A stretch of 64,000 nt of DNA, taken from the NCBI RefSeq assembly GCF_013342145.1, contig NZ_JABUQZ010000001.1, positions 620,001 through 684,000 of the forward strand, given 5' to 3'. Every line of letters begins with the position of its first letter. The first letter of the stretch is position 1. Source of the DNA: Haloterrigena gelatinilytica. GTDB lineage: Archaea; Halobacteriota; Halobacteria; Halobacteriales; Natrialbaceae. Shown piece by piece: positions 1-6,908 of this stretch. The position numbers and the translations under genes are program-made. Under the pieces are notes generated by a model. The model was not told the DNA's origin, did not search any database, and worked only from the letters and a program-made list of their open reading frames with translations.

Positions 1-132
1 CGAAGGCGCGTAGCGTCGGTCGTCGACCGTTCGCGTTTCGAAAGTCAATTTTTCGCTAGGGAGAACGGTACGTCCACTACCGCACTCGACCGAGCGGCGA
101 CTCGAGGAGCCGAACGCGCCCGCCGACGACGT

Positions 133-525
133 TCATCGGGGCGCTCGATCGCAGACGCAGAAGCCGTTCCCCTCCGGGTCCTCCATCACGGTCCACTCCT
201 CGGTCCGATCGGCGAATCGCTCGCGTTTCGTCTCGACTGCGCTCGCGCCGAGTTCCTCGAGGCGTTCGACCGTGGCCGCCCGATCTTCGGTCGCCAAATC
301 GAGGTGAATCGGGATATCCTCGGTGGACCCCTTCGACAGTCGCTTGAACAGGAGCGGCGGCGATCGATCGTCGGGAGCCGCGAGGAGAACGTAATCCGGA
401 TCGTCCGTCTCGTCGGGTGGTTCAGCGGGGAGTGGGACCCGGTCGCGCTCGAGCGCCCGTTCCCAGAACGTCGCGAGTCGATCCGGCGAATTACAAGCGA
501 AAGTAATCTTTTCTATCGAGGTCAT
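133..525 (-). CDS. VOC (glyoxalase/bleomycin-resistance fold) family protein
   Basis: A 130-residue protein with the layout of a single vicinal-oxygen-chelate module: an N-terminal beta strand with the motif KITFACNSPDRLATFW, a central acidic loop, and a C-terminal motif VMEDPEGNGFCVCD typical of the last VOC strand. Such proteins bind a metal and act as lyases, dioxygenases or drug-binding proteins; the substrate cannot be told from sequence. A TATA-like stretch lies on the minus strand at about 548-557, 23-32 bases before the ATG, so the transcript is probably leaderless. It is transcribed alone, on the same strand as the next gene. Confidence 0.85.
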   Translation of the reverse strand: MTSIEKITFACNSPDRLATFWERALERDRVPLPAEPPDETDDPDYVLLAAPDDRSPPLLFKRLSKGSTEDIPIHLDLATEDRAATVERLEELGASAVETKRERFADRTEEWTVMEDPEGNGFCVCDRAPR

Positions 526-667
526 GCTTATAGTGCATAATACTGTTAGTAGATAATCACGTGAATGGAGGTCACGTCGGAGATAATTGTCGCTACCATC
601 GGCCGCGGTCCGAACGGTCGTGGTGTCATCGCTCCGGCGATCGAGCGAGCGAGAAGGATGGGCCGTC

Positions 668-1225
668 CTATCCGAGCCGGGACAGCGCGGTCTCCTTCGC
701 GGTGTCGGCGTCCGGAAACGGCGTTTCGCCGACGCGGATTTCCGAGACCCACTTCACGCTCTCCCAGCAGTCGCGGCCGGGACCGGTCGGGACGAGTCTC
801 GCCGGCCCGCCGTGGGCGACCGGCAGTGGCTCTCCGTCGAGTTCGACCGCGAGCAGCGCGTCCGAGAGGGTCTCGAGCGGGAACGAACAGGCGTAGTCGC
901 CGTCCATCGCGCCGACGAGGGCGTGCTCGGCCTCGGCCGACGGACCGGCGCGCTCGAGGAGTTCCCCGACGCGAATCCCGCGCCACGCGAGCCCGTCGGC
1001 GACCCACCCCTCGGCGCAGGCGAAGTCGGCGGTCACGGTTTCGAGGGGGAACGACTCGAGGGCCGCCGCGGTGAGGCGAAGCGATCGGTCGACGGCGCCG
1101 GTCACGCGGAGCGTCCAAGCTTCGGCGTCGACCGCGTCCGGGACCGGATGCGATCTGAGATCGGTCACGGGAGTCGGTACGCCGCCGATCGAGAAACCTG
1201 CTGGGGCGCACATGTGCGGGACCAC
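668..1225 (-). CDS. Sulfite oxidase-like molybdopterin oxidoreductase, short form
   Basis: A 185-residue protein covering the molybdopterin-binding fold of the sulfite oxidase/YedY superfamily. Visible features are the DFACAEGW motif, whose Cys is the expected molybdenum ligand, and the late motif GGPARLVPTGPG followed by WESVKWVSEIRV. It is about half the length of true sulfite oxidases and lacks the dimerisation domain, so it resembles stand-alone YedY-like proteins. There is no obvious Tat signal, which suggests a cytoplasmic enzyme. The start could be GTG at 1225 or ATG at 1213. It is divergent from the DGC-domain gene, with fewer than 50 bases between them. The substrate is unknown. Confidence 0.8.
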   Translation of the reverse strand: MVPHMCAPAGFSIGGVPTPVTDLRSHPVPDAVDAEAWTLRVTGAVDRSLRLTAAALESFPLETVTADFACAEGWVADGLAWRGIRVGELLERAGPSAEAEHALVGAMDGDYACSFPLETLSDALLAVELDGEPLPVAHGGPARLVPTGPGRDCWESVKWVSEIRVGETPFPDADTAKETALSRLG

Positions 1226-1259
1226 CTTCTCGAGCGCTCGGGGGAAACGAACGGCCGAG

Positions 1260-1646
1260 ATGAGCGACGAAACCGAGTACGACGAGCTCCCGCTGGTCTA
1301 CTCCTGTTCGGGCTGCTCGAGCGCCGCACAGCTGGCGAACGATCTGGCGATCTCCCTCGACCGGGACGGCGTCGCCGAGATGTCCTGTATCGCCGGCGTC
1401 GGCGGCGGCGTGGCGCCGCTGGTCGACACCGCGACCTCGGGCCGGCCGATCGTCGCGATCGACGGCTGCCCGCTCGAGTGTACGAAACGGTGTCTCGATC
1501 GCCACGACGTCGCGCCCGACCGCCACTACATGCTCGCGGAACACGGCGTGGCGAAGGAGTACCACACCGACTACGACGACGAGGCGGCCGAGCGGTTGCG
1601 CCGCAAGCTGGCCTCGGAGATCGAGACCCTCGAGGGAACGGCCTGA
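1260..1646 (+). CDS. DGC-domain putative zinc-binding protein
   Basis: A 128-residue protein. The ATG at 1260 was chosen because upstream in-frame codons overlap the divergent gene and look non-coding. It carries CSGCSSAAQ near the N-terminus, MSCIAGVGGG in the middle and the family-defining DGCPLECTKRCLD motif. The paired Cys motifs are the expected metal ligands of the DGC family, whose cellular role is not established; members often sit beside metal or redox genes. Its start lies 34-46 bases from that of the divergent molybdopterin enzyme, so the two may share a control region, which hints at a common redox job (inference). Confidence 0.8.
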   Translation: MSDETEYDELPLVYSCSGCSSAAQLANDLAISLDRDGVAEMSCIAGVGGGVAPLVDTATSGRPIVAIDGCPLECTKRCLDRHDVAPDRHYMLAEHGVAKEYHTDYDDEAAERLRRKLASEIETLEGTA

Positions 1647-1730
1647 GTCACCGCCCGTGGCGATCTAGTCAGGAACGAAACCATTTCCGATGTGCGGACG
1701 CGTCGCACGGCTCCGGTCGTTTGAACACGC

Positions 1731-1737
1731 TTTTAAG
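1731..1737 (+). promoter_or_regulatory. TATA box of the L7Ae operon
   Basis: The stretch TTTTAAG preceded by an A/C-rich element is a typical haloarchaeal TATA box. Transcription would begin near 1757-1763. That places about 205 bases of leader before the L7Ae start at 1969, unusually long for a haloarchaeal mRNA. Confidence 0.5.
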
Positions 1738-1757
1738 GGGGGCAACGCTACAGACGT

Positions 1758-1960
1758 AGTACACCCTACGCGGGGTTGATGATGCTCCTAGCCTCACAGG
1801 ACTTCCGCCGAAGCTACTTCGGCCAGGGGTGGCCATACGGGCTGACGGAACTGTTTGCGGCGTCCGACACGACGGTCGTCGGACGCCCGCTCACGACGTC
1901 CGTCTGCCCGTATCGTGCCCCGAATGGCAGGGGAGCGCGAGCCCACGTGTAGGAGAGGTG
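1758..1960 (+). ncRNA. Structured leader or independent small RNA upstream of L7Ae
   Basis: No convincing ORF fits this stretch, yet it folds strongly. Hairpin A: 1807-1812 pairs with 1818-1823 (GCCGAA/UUCGGC, 5-nt loop). Hairpin B: 1837-1842 pairs with 1906-1911 and 1844-1849 with 1899-1904, separated by one U-U mismatch. An asymmetric internal loop follows (1850-1858 and 1888-1898), then a perfect 10-bp stem (1859-1868 with 1878-1887) with a 9-nt loop. This lower stem / pocket / upper stem plan resembles an H/ACA guide hairpin, but no ACA box follows it. A box-C-like UGAUGA lies at 1777-1782 and a box-D-like CUGA at 1842-1845. It could be a guide RNA processed from the mRNA, or an L7Ae-binding autoregulatory leader. 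Identity unproven. Confidence 0.45.
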
Positions 1961-1968
1961 AACAACCA

Positions 1969-2331
1969 ATGTCAGTCTACGTCAACACCGACATCCCAGC
2001 CGACCTCGCAGAGGACGCCCTCGAGGCCCTCGAGGTCGCACGAGACACCGGACGCGTAAAGAAAGGAACGAACGAAACCACGAAGGCGATCGAGCGCGGC
2101 AACGCCGAGCTCGTCTACGTCGCCGAGGACGTCTCTCCCGAAGAGATCGTCATGCACCTGCCCGACCTCGCCGAGGAGAAGGGCATCCCCGTCGTCTTCG
2201 TCGAGACTCAGGACGACGTCGGCCACGCAGCCGGCCTCGAGGTCGGCTCGGCCGCCGCGGCGATCGTCGACGCCGGCGAGGCCTCCGACGACGTCGAAGA
2301 TATCGCCGACAAGGTCGAGGACCTCGACTGA
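1969..2331 (+). CDS. rpl7ae: 50S ribosomal protein L7Ae
   Basis: A 120-residue protein with the full L7Ae/L30e fold. The RNA-contacting segment [25 protein letters not shown] is present (visible in part as [14 protein letters not shown]), along with the conserved loop [15 protein letters not shown]. In archaea L7Ae binds kink-turns in 23S rRNA, in box C/D and H/ACA guide RNAs and in RNase P. The start at 1969 is set by a strong Shine-Dalgarno-like GGAGAGGTG at 1952-1960. It is the first gene of a four-gene operon with rps28e, rpl24e and ndk, a gene order common in Archaea. The structured leader in front suggests possible autoregulation (inference). Confidence 0.97.
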   Translation: MSVYVNTDIPADLAEDALEALEVARDTGRVKKGTNETTKAIERGNAELVYVAEDVSPEEIVMHLPDLAEEKGIPVVFVETQDDVGHAAGLEVGSAAAAIVDAGEASDDVEDIADKVEDLD

Positions 2332-2342
2332 GGTGATCAGAG

Positions 2343-2567
2343 ATGAGTGCTGAAGAGGAAGAAACTGGATCCACGCCCGCCGAGGTCATCGAGATCGTCG
2401 GCAAGACCGGCATGCACGGCGAGGCCATGCAGGTCAAATGCCGTATTCAGGAGGGCGAGAACCAGGGACGTATCATCACCCGGAACTGCCTCGGGCCGGT
2501 CCGCGAAGGGGACGTACTCCAGCTTCGCGAGACCGCCCGCGAGGCGGACTCCATCGGAGGACAATAA
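2343..2567 (+). CDS. rps28e: 30S ribosomal protein S28e
   Basis: A 74-residue protein matching archaeal S28e over its length: an OB-fold core with [18 protein letters not shown], the motif NQGRIITRN and the C-terminal signature [19 protein letters not shown]. It is a small-subunit protein near the mRNA exit/E-site region. The Shine-Dalgarno sequence GAGGTGATC overlaps the stop codon of rpl7ae, so translation is probably coupled. The first dozen residues are acidic, as is usual in haloarchaea. Confidence 0.97.
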   Translation: MSAEEEETGSTPAEVIEIVGKTGMHGEAMQVKCRIQEGENQGRIITRNCLGPVREGDVLQLRETAREADSIGGQ

Positions 2568-2570
2568 CCA

Positions 2571-2936
2571 ATGGTCGAGAAACGAACGTGTGACTACACG
2601 GGCGAAGAGATCGAGCCCGGCACGGGCATCATGTACGTCAAGAACGACGGCAGCGTGCTCCACTTCGTCGACTCGAAGGCCGAGAAGAACTACAAGCTCG
2701 GTCGCGAACCCCGCGATCTCGAGTGGACCGAGGAAGGTCGCCGCGGCAAGGGTCCCGCCCAGGCCGAGACGCCCGCCGACGAGGAAGCCGACCAGACCGA
2801 GCAGGTCGAAGCCGGCGAAGACGAGGATCTCGAGACCGAGGCCGACGCCGTCGACGAAGACGAAGACGACGTGCCCGCCGGCGACGAAGCGGTCGACGAG
2901 ACCGAGGAAGCCGAGGCCGAGGAGAGTGAGGCCTAA
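2571..2936 (+). CDS. rpl24e: 50S ribosomal protein L24e with lost zinc ligands and acidic tail
   Basis: A 121-residue protein. Residues 1-60 are a recognisable L24e domain ([21 protein letters not shown], then [15 protein letters not shown]), though the four-Cys zinc knuckle of the family is degraded. The second Cys is Thr (CDYT), and the CxxxC pair is replaced in [10 protein letters not shown], leaving one Cys. From about residue 63 there is a tail of some 58 residues made mostly of Asp, Glu, Ala and Thr, absent from ordinary L24e. It lies 3 bases after rps28e and its stop overlaps the ndk start by one base. It may bind the ribosome without zinc, or a zinc-bearing paralogue may exist elsewhere (inference). 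Confidence 0.93.
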   Translation: MVEKRTCDYTGEEIEPGTGIMYVKNDGSVLHFVDSKAEKNYKLGREPRDLEWTEEGRRGKGPAQAETPADEEADQTEQVEAGEDEDLETEADAVDEDEDDVPAGDEAVDETEEAEAEESEA

Positions 2937-3400
2937 TGAGTGACCACGAGCGAACCTTCGTGATGGTCAAGCCCGACGCCTTCGCGCGTGGGCTCGTGGG
3001 CGAAGTCGTCTCTCGACTCGAGGACCGCGGGCTCAAGCTCGTCGGGATCAAGGTCGAGAACATGCCCCGCGAACGGGCCGAAGAACACTACGGCGAACAC
3101 GAGGACAAACCGTTCTACGACGACCTCGTTGACTTCATCACCTCGGGACCGGTCGTCCCGATGGTCTGGGAGGGCCAGGACGCGACGCGTCAGGTCCGCC
3201 AGATGATCGGCGAGACCGACCCCCTCGAGGCCGAACCCGGAACGATCCGGGGCGACTACGCGCTCGATCTCGGTCGGAACGTCGTCCACGCCGCCGACCA
3301 CGAGGACGAGGGCGCCAACGAACGCGAGATCGCGATCCACTTCGACGACGACGAGCTGATCGACTACGATCAGCACGACGCCGAGTGGCTCTACGAGTAA
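2936..3400 (+). CDS. ndk: Nucleoside diphosphate kinase
   Basis: A 154-residue cytoplasmic enzyme that moves the gamma phosphate between nucleoside triphosphates and diphosphates through a phosphohistidine. Family motifs are all present: FVMVKPDAFARGLVGEV at the start, the segment YDDLVDFITSGPVVPMVWEG, TDPLEAEPGTIRGDYA, and the catalytic His at about residue 118 in RNVVHAAD. After the active-site His the usual Ser is replaced by acidic residues, as in other halophilic enzymes. The ATG overlaps the last base of the rpl24e stop, so the gene is the last member of the ribosomal operon. A T-rich stretch at 3425-3432 may end the transcript. Confidence 0.97.
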   Translation: MSDHERTFVMVKPDAFARGLVGEVVSRLEDRGLKLVGIKVENMPRERAEEHYGEHEDKPFYDDLVDFITSGPVVPMVWEGQDATRQVRQMIGETDPLEAEPGTIRGDYALDLGRNVVHAADHEDEGANEREIAIHFDDDELIDYDQHDAEWLYE

Positions 3401-3619
3401 CGCGATCACCGCGATCGTCCGTTCGTCGTTTTCATCGAGAGTTACTCATTTCGAGTTTCAGCTGAACTCACTCGAGCGGCCCTGTATCGCCGTTTTACCG
3501 CCGATCTGACTCAGGGCCGAGTACATGTATTTTTCTAGGTAGACGTAACATCTAATGTGACGGCTGCAGTAGAGGCTGGTGGTGGTTTCGAATGGTAACA
3601 CACGGTAGGTGGTTCGTGG

Positions 3620-4024
3620 ATGCGTGAAACGGAGGGAGAGGCAACGGAACTCACAGCTCAGGTGACGCCGTCGCTGAATCTCATCTTCGAGTTACTTTCG
3701 AATCGTCGCCGCCGATACGCGCTGTACCATCTCTACGATCAGCCCGACGGCGTCGCAACGATGGACGAACTGACGGATGCCGTCGTCAGCCGGCAGTATC
3801 TCGAGTCGAACTCGGATCCCGAGACGGACGACCGGGCCGACGACGACCCCGATCTCGAGAGCCGCCGCCAACAGGTTCGCATGGACCTCCAGCATACGCA
3901 CCTGCCGAAACTCGAGGATGCGGGCGTTCTCGAACACGACCATCGCAGCGAGATGGTCCGCTACTGGAACCAGCCGTCGCTCGAGGAGTGGCTCGAGCAC
4001 GCCCGGCACAAGGAACTCGCCTGA
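3620..4024 (+). CDS. DUF7344-type winged-helix protein
   Basis: A 134-residue protein with one predicted winged-helix domain: the opening NLIFELLSNRRRRYALYHLYDQ is characteristic of the haloarchaeal DUF7344/ArsR-like group. A recognition-type helix region QQVRMDLQHTHLPKLEDAGVLEHD follows in two parts, then a wing MVRYWNQPSLEEWL. An acidic insert (residues about 55-75) separates the helices. Probably a transcription regulator or a partner of one; the ligand and target are unknown. It is transcribed alone, downstream of ndk and upstream of superoxide dismutase, with an AT-rich promoter region around 3530-3560. Confidence 0.75.
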   Translation: MRETEGEATELTAQVTPSLNLIFELLSNRRRRYALYHLYDQPDGVATMDELTDAVVSRQYLESNSDPETDDRADDDPDLESRRQQVRMDLQHTHLPKLEDAGVLEHDHRSEMVRYWNQPSLEEWLEHARHKELA

Positions 4025-4193
4025 GGGACCGTCGACAACCGCGCGAGGGGCGACGAACTGGGGAGTACGCGCCCCGATAGCTCGGTGTCAGTAGCGTAAA
4101 TCGCGTGCGGGCGTCGGGTTGTGTTCCGTGGTAGCGTTTCTTTCCTCAAAGCTTAACACGCGAGATGCAGATATGAACTGTAGGTGAGCGCCA

Positions 4194-4796
4194 ATGACTG
4201 ACCACGAACTTCCACCACTTCCGTACGACTACGACGCGCTTGAACCGGCACTTTCCGAGCAGGTCCTGACCTGGCACCACGACACCCACCACCAGGGCTA
4301 CGTGAACGGTCTGAACTCGGCCGAGGAGACCCTCGAGGAGAACCGCGAATCGGGCGACTACGGTTCGACGCCCGGTGCGCTCAAGGACGTCACCCACAAC
4401 GGCTGTGGCCACTACCTCCACACGCTGTTCTGGGAGAACATGTCCCCCAACGGCGGCGGCGAGCCCGAGGGCGACCTCGCCGACCGCATCGAAGAGGACT
4501 TCGGCTCCTACGAGGGCTGGAAGGGCGAGTTCCAGAAGGCAGCCGGCGCCGCCGGTGGCTGGGCCCTGCTCGTCTACGACCCGGTCGCCAAGCAGCTGCG
4601 TAACCTCGCGGTCGACAAGCACGACCAGGGCGCGCTCTGGGGCGCCCATCCCGTGCTCGCGCTGGACGTCTGGGAACACTCCTACTACTACGACTACGGT
4701 CCGGACCGCGGCGAGTTCATCGACGCCTTCTTCGACGTCGTCAACTGGGAGAAGGCCGAAGAGGAGTACCAGACCTGCCTCGATCACTTCGAGTAA
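4194..4796 (+). CDS. sod: Superoxide dismutase (Mn/Fe type)
   Basis: A 200-residue cytoplasmic enzyme of the Mn/Fe superoxide dismutase family, which converts superoxide to oxygen and hydrogen peroxide. Metal ligands are visible: His in LTWHHDTHHQGYVNGLN, His in GHYLHTLFWENMSP, and the Asp and His of the signature ALDVWEHSYYYDYG. The N-terminus begins directly at the core (ELPPLPYDYDALEP), with no export signal. The start at 4194 follows a GGTGA ribosome-binding element (4183-4187), and a TATA-like GCTTAACAC sits at 4151-4159. Haloarchaeal versions use manganese; this is by homology only. Confidence 0.97.
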   Translation: MTDHELPPLPYDYDALEPALSEQVLTWHHDTHHQGYVNGLNSAEETLEENRESGDYGSTPGALKDVTHNGCGHYLHTLFWENMSPNGGGEPEGDLADRIEEDFGSYEGWKGEFQKAAGAAGGWALLVYDPVAKQLRNLAVDKHDQGALWGAHPVLALDVWEHSYYYDYGPDRGEFIDAFFDVVNWEKAEEEYQTCLDHFE

Positions 4797-4913
4797 GTCG
4801 CCGACCGCGACAGCGACGAGCCAGTCAATCCCGAATTTTTCTCGCAGATCGGTCCGCCGGTAGCGGTGCACCCGTGACTGTCACTCGAGGAGCGGATAGC
4901 GCGGAGACCGCCG

Positions 4914-5600
4914 TTACGACTCGTCCTCGACGCCGGCCGCTCGCAGGTACTCCTCGAGGAGCGTCGGGAACTGGCCGCCGCGGACGTACCGGAGCCCGAA
5001 CTCGTCGGCCCAGGAGATGATGCCTCGGTCCTCGGTGACGACGCCGGCGTCGAGTTCGCGGGCGAGGATCAGCAGGTCGAAGTCCTCGCGGGAGTCGAGG
5101 ACGCCCTGTCGGAGCGCCTGCCGATACTTGTCACGCATGTCCGAGAGGATCCGGTCGGCGTCGGTCATGTACTCCTCGCGCCCGTCGTCGGTCGGATCGC
5201 TCGCGAGCGCGTCGGGGTCGAGCTGTTCGACCTCGCGGATCGCCTGTTCGGAGACGCGGAGGCCTCGATCGACCCGATCGCTCATCTCGTCGATGAAGTT
5301 GTAGACGATGTTGGCCGGAATCGTCACGCCGTACCGATCGGGGCTCTTGCGGACGACCCACGTGTCGAGCCGCGAGAACACCGTTTCGTCGACGTCGCGT
5401 TCCCGTAACATCGTCGCGAGTTCGTCGTGGATCGAGGGCGGCACGTAACAGGAGATGTTGAGTTCGAGTCGCGCGGTCGCGATGAGGTCGAACAGGCGGA
5501 TGACGGCTGACTCGAGCGATTCGTCTCCCCGACGGATCTCCTCGGTGATAAACAGTGACGTGTCGAGAACGAACCGTTGGCGTGGCAGTTCGCCAGACAT
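4914..5600 (-). CDS. RNA ligase partner protein (PIN-like, MJ0950 family)
   Basis: A 228-residue protein of the archaeal RNA-ligase-partner family, a PIN-like nuclease fold. Acidic residues expected for a metal site are visible in FVLDTSLFI near residue 12 and in the C-terminal block [22 protein letters not shown], followed by [12 protein letters not shown]. The middle is long and charged, with helices rich in Glu and Arg. The gene is divergent from an RNA ligase gene with 132 bases between the starts, an arrangement that recurs in Archaea and gives the family its name. No activity has been firmly assigned; trimming or generating RNA ends for the ligase is a reasonable guess. Confidence 0.85.
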   Translation of the reverse strand: MSGELPRQRFVLDTSLFITEEIRRGDESLESAVIRLFDLIATARLELNISCYVPPSIHDELATMLRERDVDETVFSRLDTWVVRKSPDRYGVTIPANIVYNFIDEMSDRVDRGLRVSEQAIREVEQLDPDALASDPTDDGREEYMTDADRILSDMRDKYRQALRQGVLDSREDFDLLILARELDAGVVTEDRGIISWADEFGLRYVRGGQFPTLLEEYLRAAGVEDES

Positions 5601-5732
5601 AGTCGACAGTTCGACGGTGCGCTACAAAGGTCTCCCCCCGCGTTCGATCGATCGAACGCGGTCGGACGGCCTGCGGATCGGCGTCCGCTGGCCGACCGGG
5701 TGTTTTTCACGAGGTATGGTGACAAACAACTC

Positions 5733-6863
5733 ATGGACCGCGACGAGTACCTCGAGCGGCTCGGGACGACCGCGGAGACGCCCGAGGACCTCTTCGAGCA
5801 CGTCGAGGAACGGTCAACGGCGGGACGGACCCACTACGTCCTCACGGCCGCTCGCCACGGGGTCGAGCGGGGGACGGTCATCGTCGAGGAGGCGGAAACC
5901 ATCGTTCGCGGCTATCCGAGCATCCCCCGGATTCTCGTGCTCGACCCCGGAGTTCCGTCGTTTTTCGAGGACGGCGAGACCGTCGTCATCGAGGAGAAAC
6001 TCGACGGTTTCAACGTTCGCATCGCGGCCGTCGGCGGCGAACCCCTCGCCTTCACCAGAAGCGGCTACGTCTGTCCGTACACGACGGGGCGGGCCCGCGA
6101 TCGCCTCCCCCTCGAGGCGTTCTTCGCGACCCACCCGGAGAAGACCCTCTGTGCCGAACTCGTCGGCCCGGAGACGCCCTACTCGACCCACGACTACGAG
6201 GGGGTCGACACCCACGAGTTCCGGATCTTCGACGTCCGCGACCGGGAGACCGGGGCACCGTTCGCCGTCGACGATCGGCGAGGGCTCTGCGAGGAGTACG
6301 GGTTCGCCCAGCCGCGACTCTTCGGACGGGCGGCGCCCGCCGACGCCGTTGGACCGACTCGAGCGGCGATCGAGGAACTCGACGCGGCCGGCCGGGAAGG
6401 GGTCGTCCTGAAGTCGGCGGACGGGGAGCGACTGGTCAAGTACACGACGGAGACCCAACACCACGAGGAACTCGCCTACGCGTTCTCGCTGCCCTTCGAT
6501 CACGGCCGCGACTTCGTCTTTTCGCGGATCGTCCGGGACGCGTTTCAGGCGGCCGAGTTCGACGCGGACGACGACCGACTCGAGGAACGGGCCCACGACC
6601 TCGGCGAGTCGATCCTCCGGCCGATGGTCTCGGCCATCCGGGCCGTCGAAGCCGGCGAGACGATCGGCGAGCGACACACGGTCAGGGGCGATCCGGAGAC
6701 GATCGGCGCGCTCCTCGACCACCTGCGCGAGCAGTCGCTGACGGTCGGCCTCGAGTCGGACCGCCGCGAGGACGGCGAGCGCGTCCTCGAGTTCGTGAAG
6801 GTGGCCGAGTCGAGTCGCGACCGGATCCGGTACTATCTGGACGGCGGCACGCGGGACGAATGA
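5733..6863 (+). CDS. Archaeal ATP-dependent RNA ligase (Rnl3 family)
   Basis: A 376-residue nucleotidyl transferase. The adenylated lysine is K89 in motif I, EEKLDGFNVR. Motif IIIa-like FRIFDVRDRETG, motif IV REGVVLKS and motif V ERLVKYTT follow in the right order, and a helical C-terminal domain typical of the Pab1020-like family completes it. These enzymes circularise or join RNA through an enzyme-AMP and RNA-adenylate intermediate. The ATG at 5733 was chosen because upstream in-frame sequence overlaps the divergent gene and reads as non-coding. Divergent pairing with the PIN-like partner suggests an RNA repair or processing unit (inference). Confidence 0.9.
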   Translation: MDRDEYLERLGTTAETPEDLFEHVEERSTAGRTHYVLTAARHGVERGTVIVEEAETIVRGYPSIPRILVLDPGVPSFFEDGETVVIEEKLDGFNVRIAAVGGEPLAFTRSGYVCPYTTGRARDRLPLEAFFATHPEKTLCAELVGPETPYSTHDYEGVDTHEFRIFDVRDRETGAPFAVDDRRGLCEEYGFAQPRLFGRAAPADAVGPTRAAIEELDAAGREGVVLKSADGERLVKYTTETQHHEELAYAFSLPFDHGRDFVFSRIVRDAFQAAEFDADDDRLEERAHDLGESILRPMVSAIRAVEAGETIGERHTVRGDPETIGALLDHLREQSLTVGLESDRREDGERVLEFVKVAESSRDRIRYYLDGGTRDE

Positions 6864-6908
6864 GGGGCTGCGCTCGGATTCGGACCGATAGTCGAGCGTG
6901 CGTGCGGC

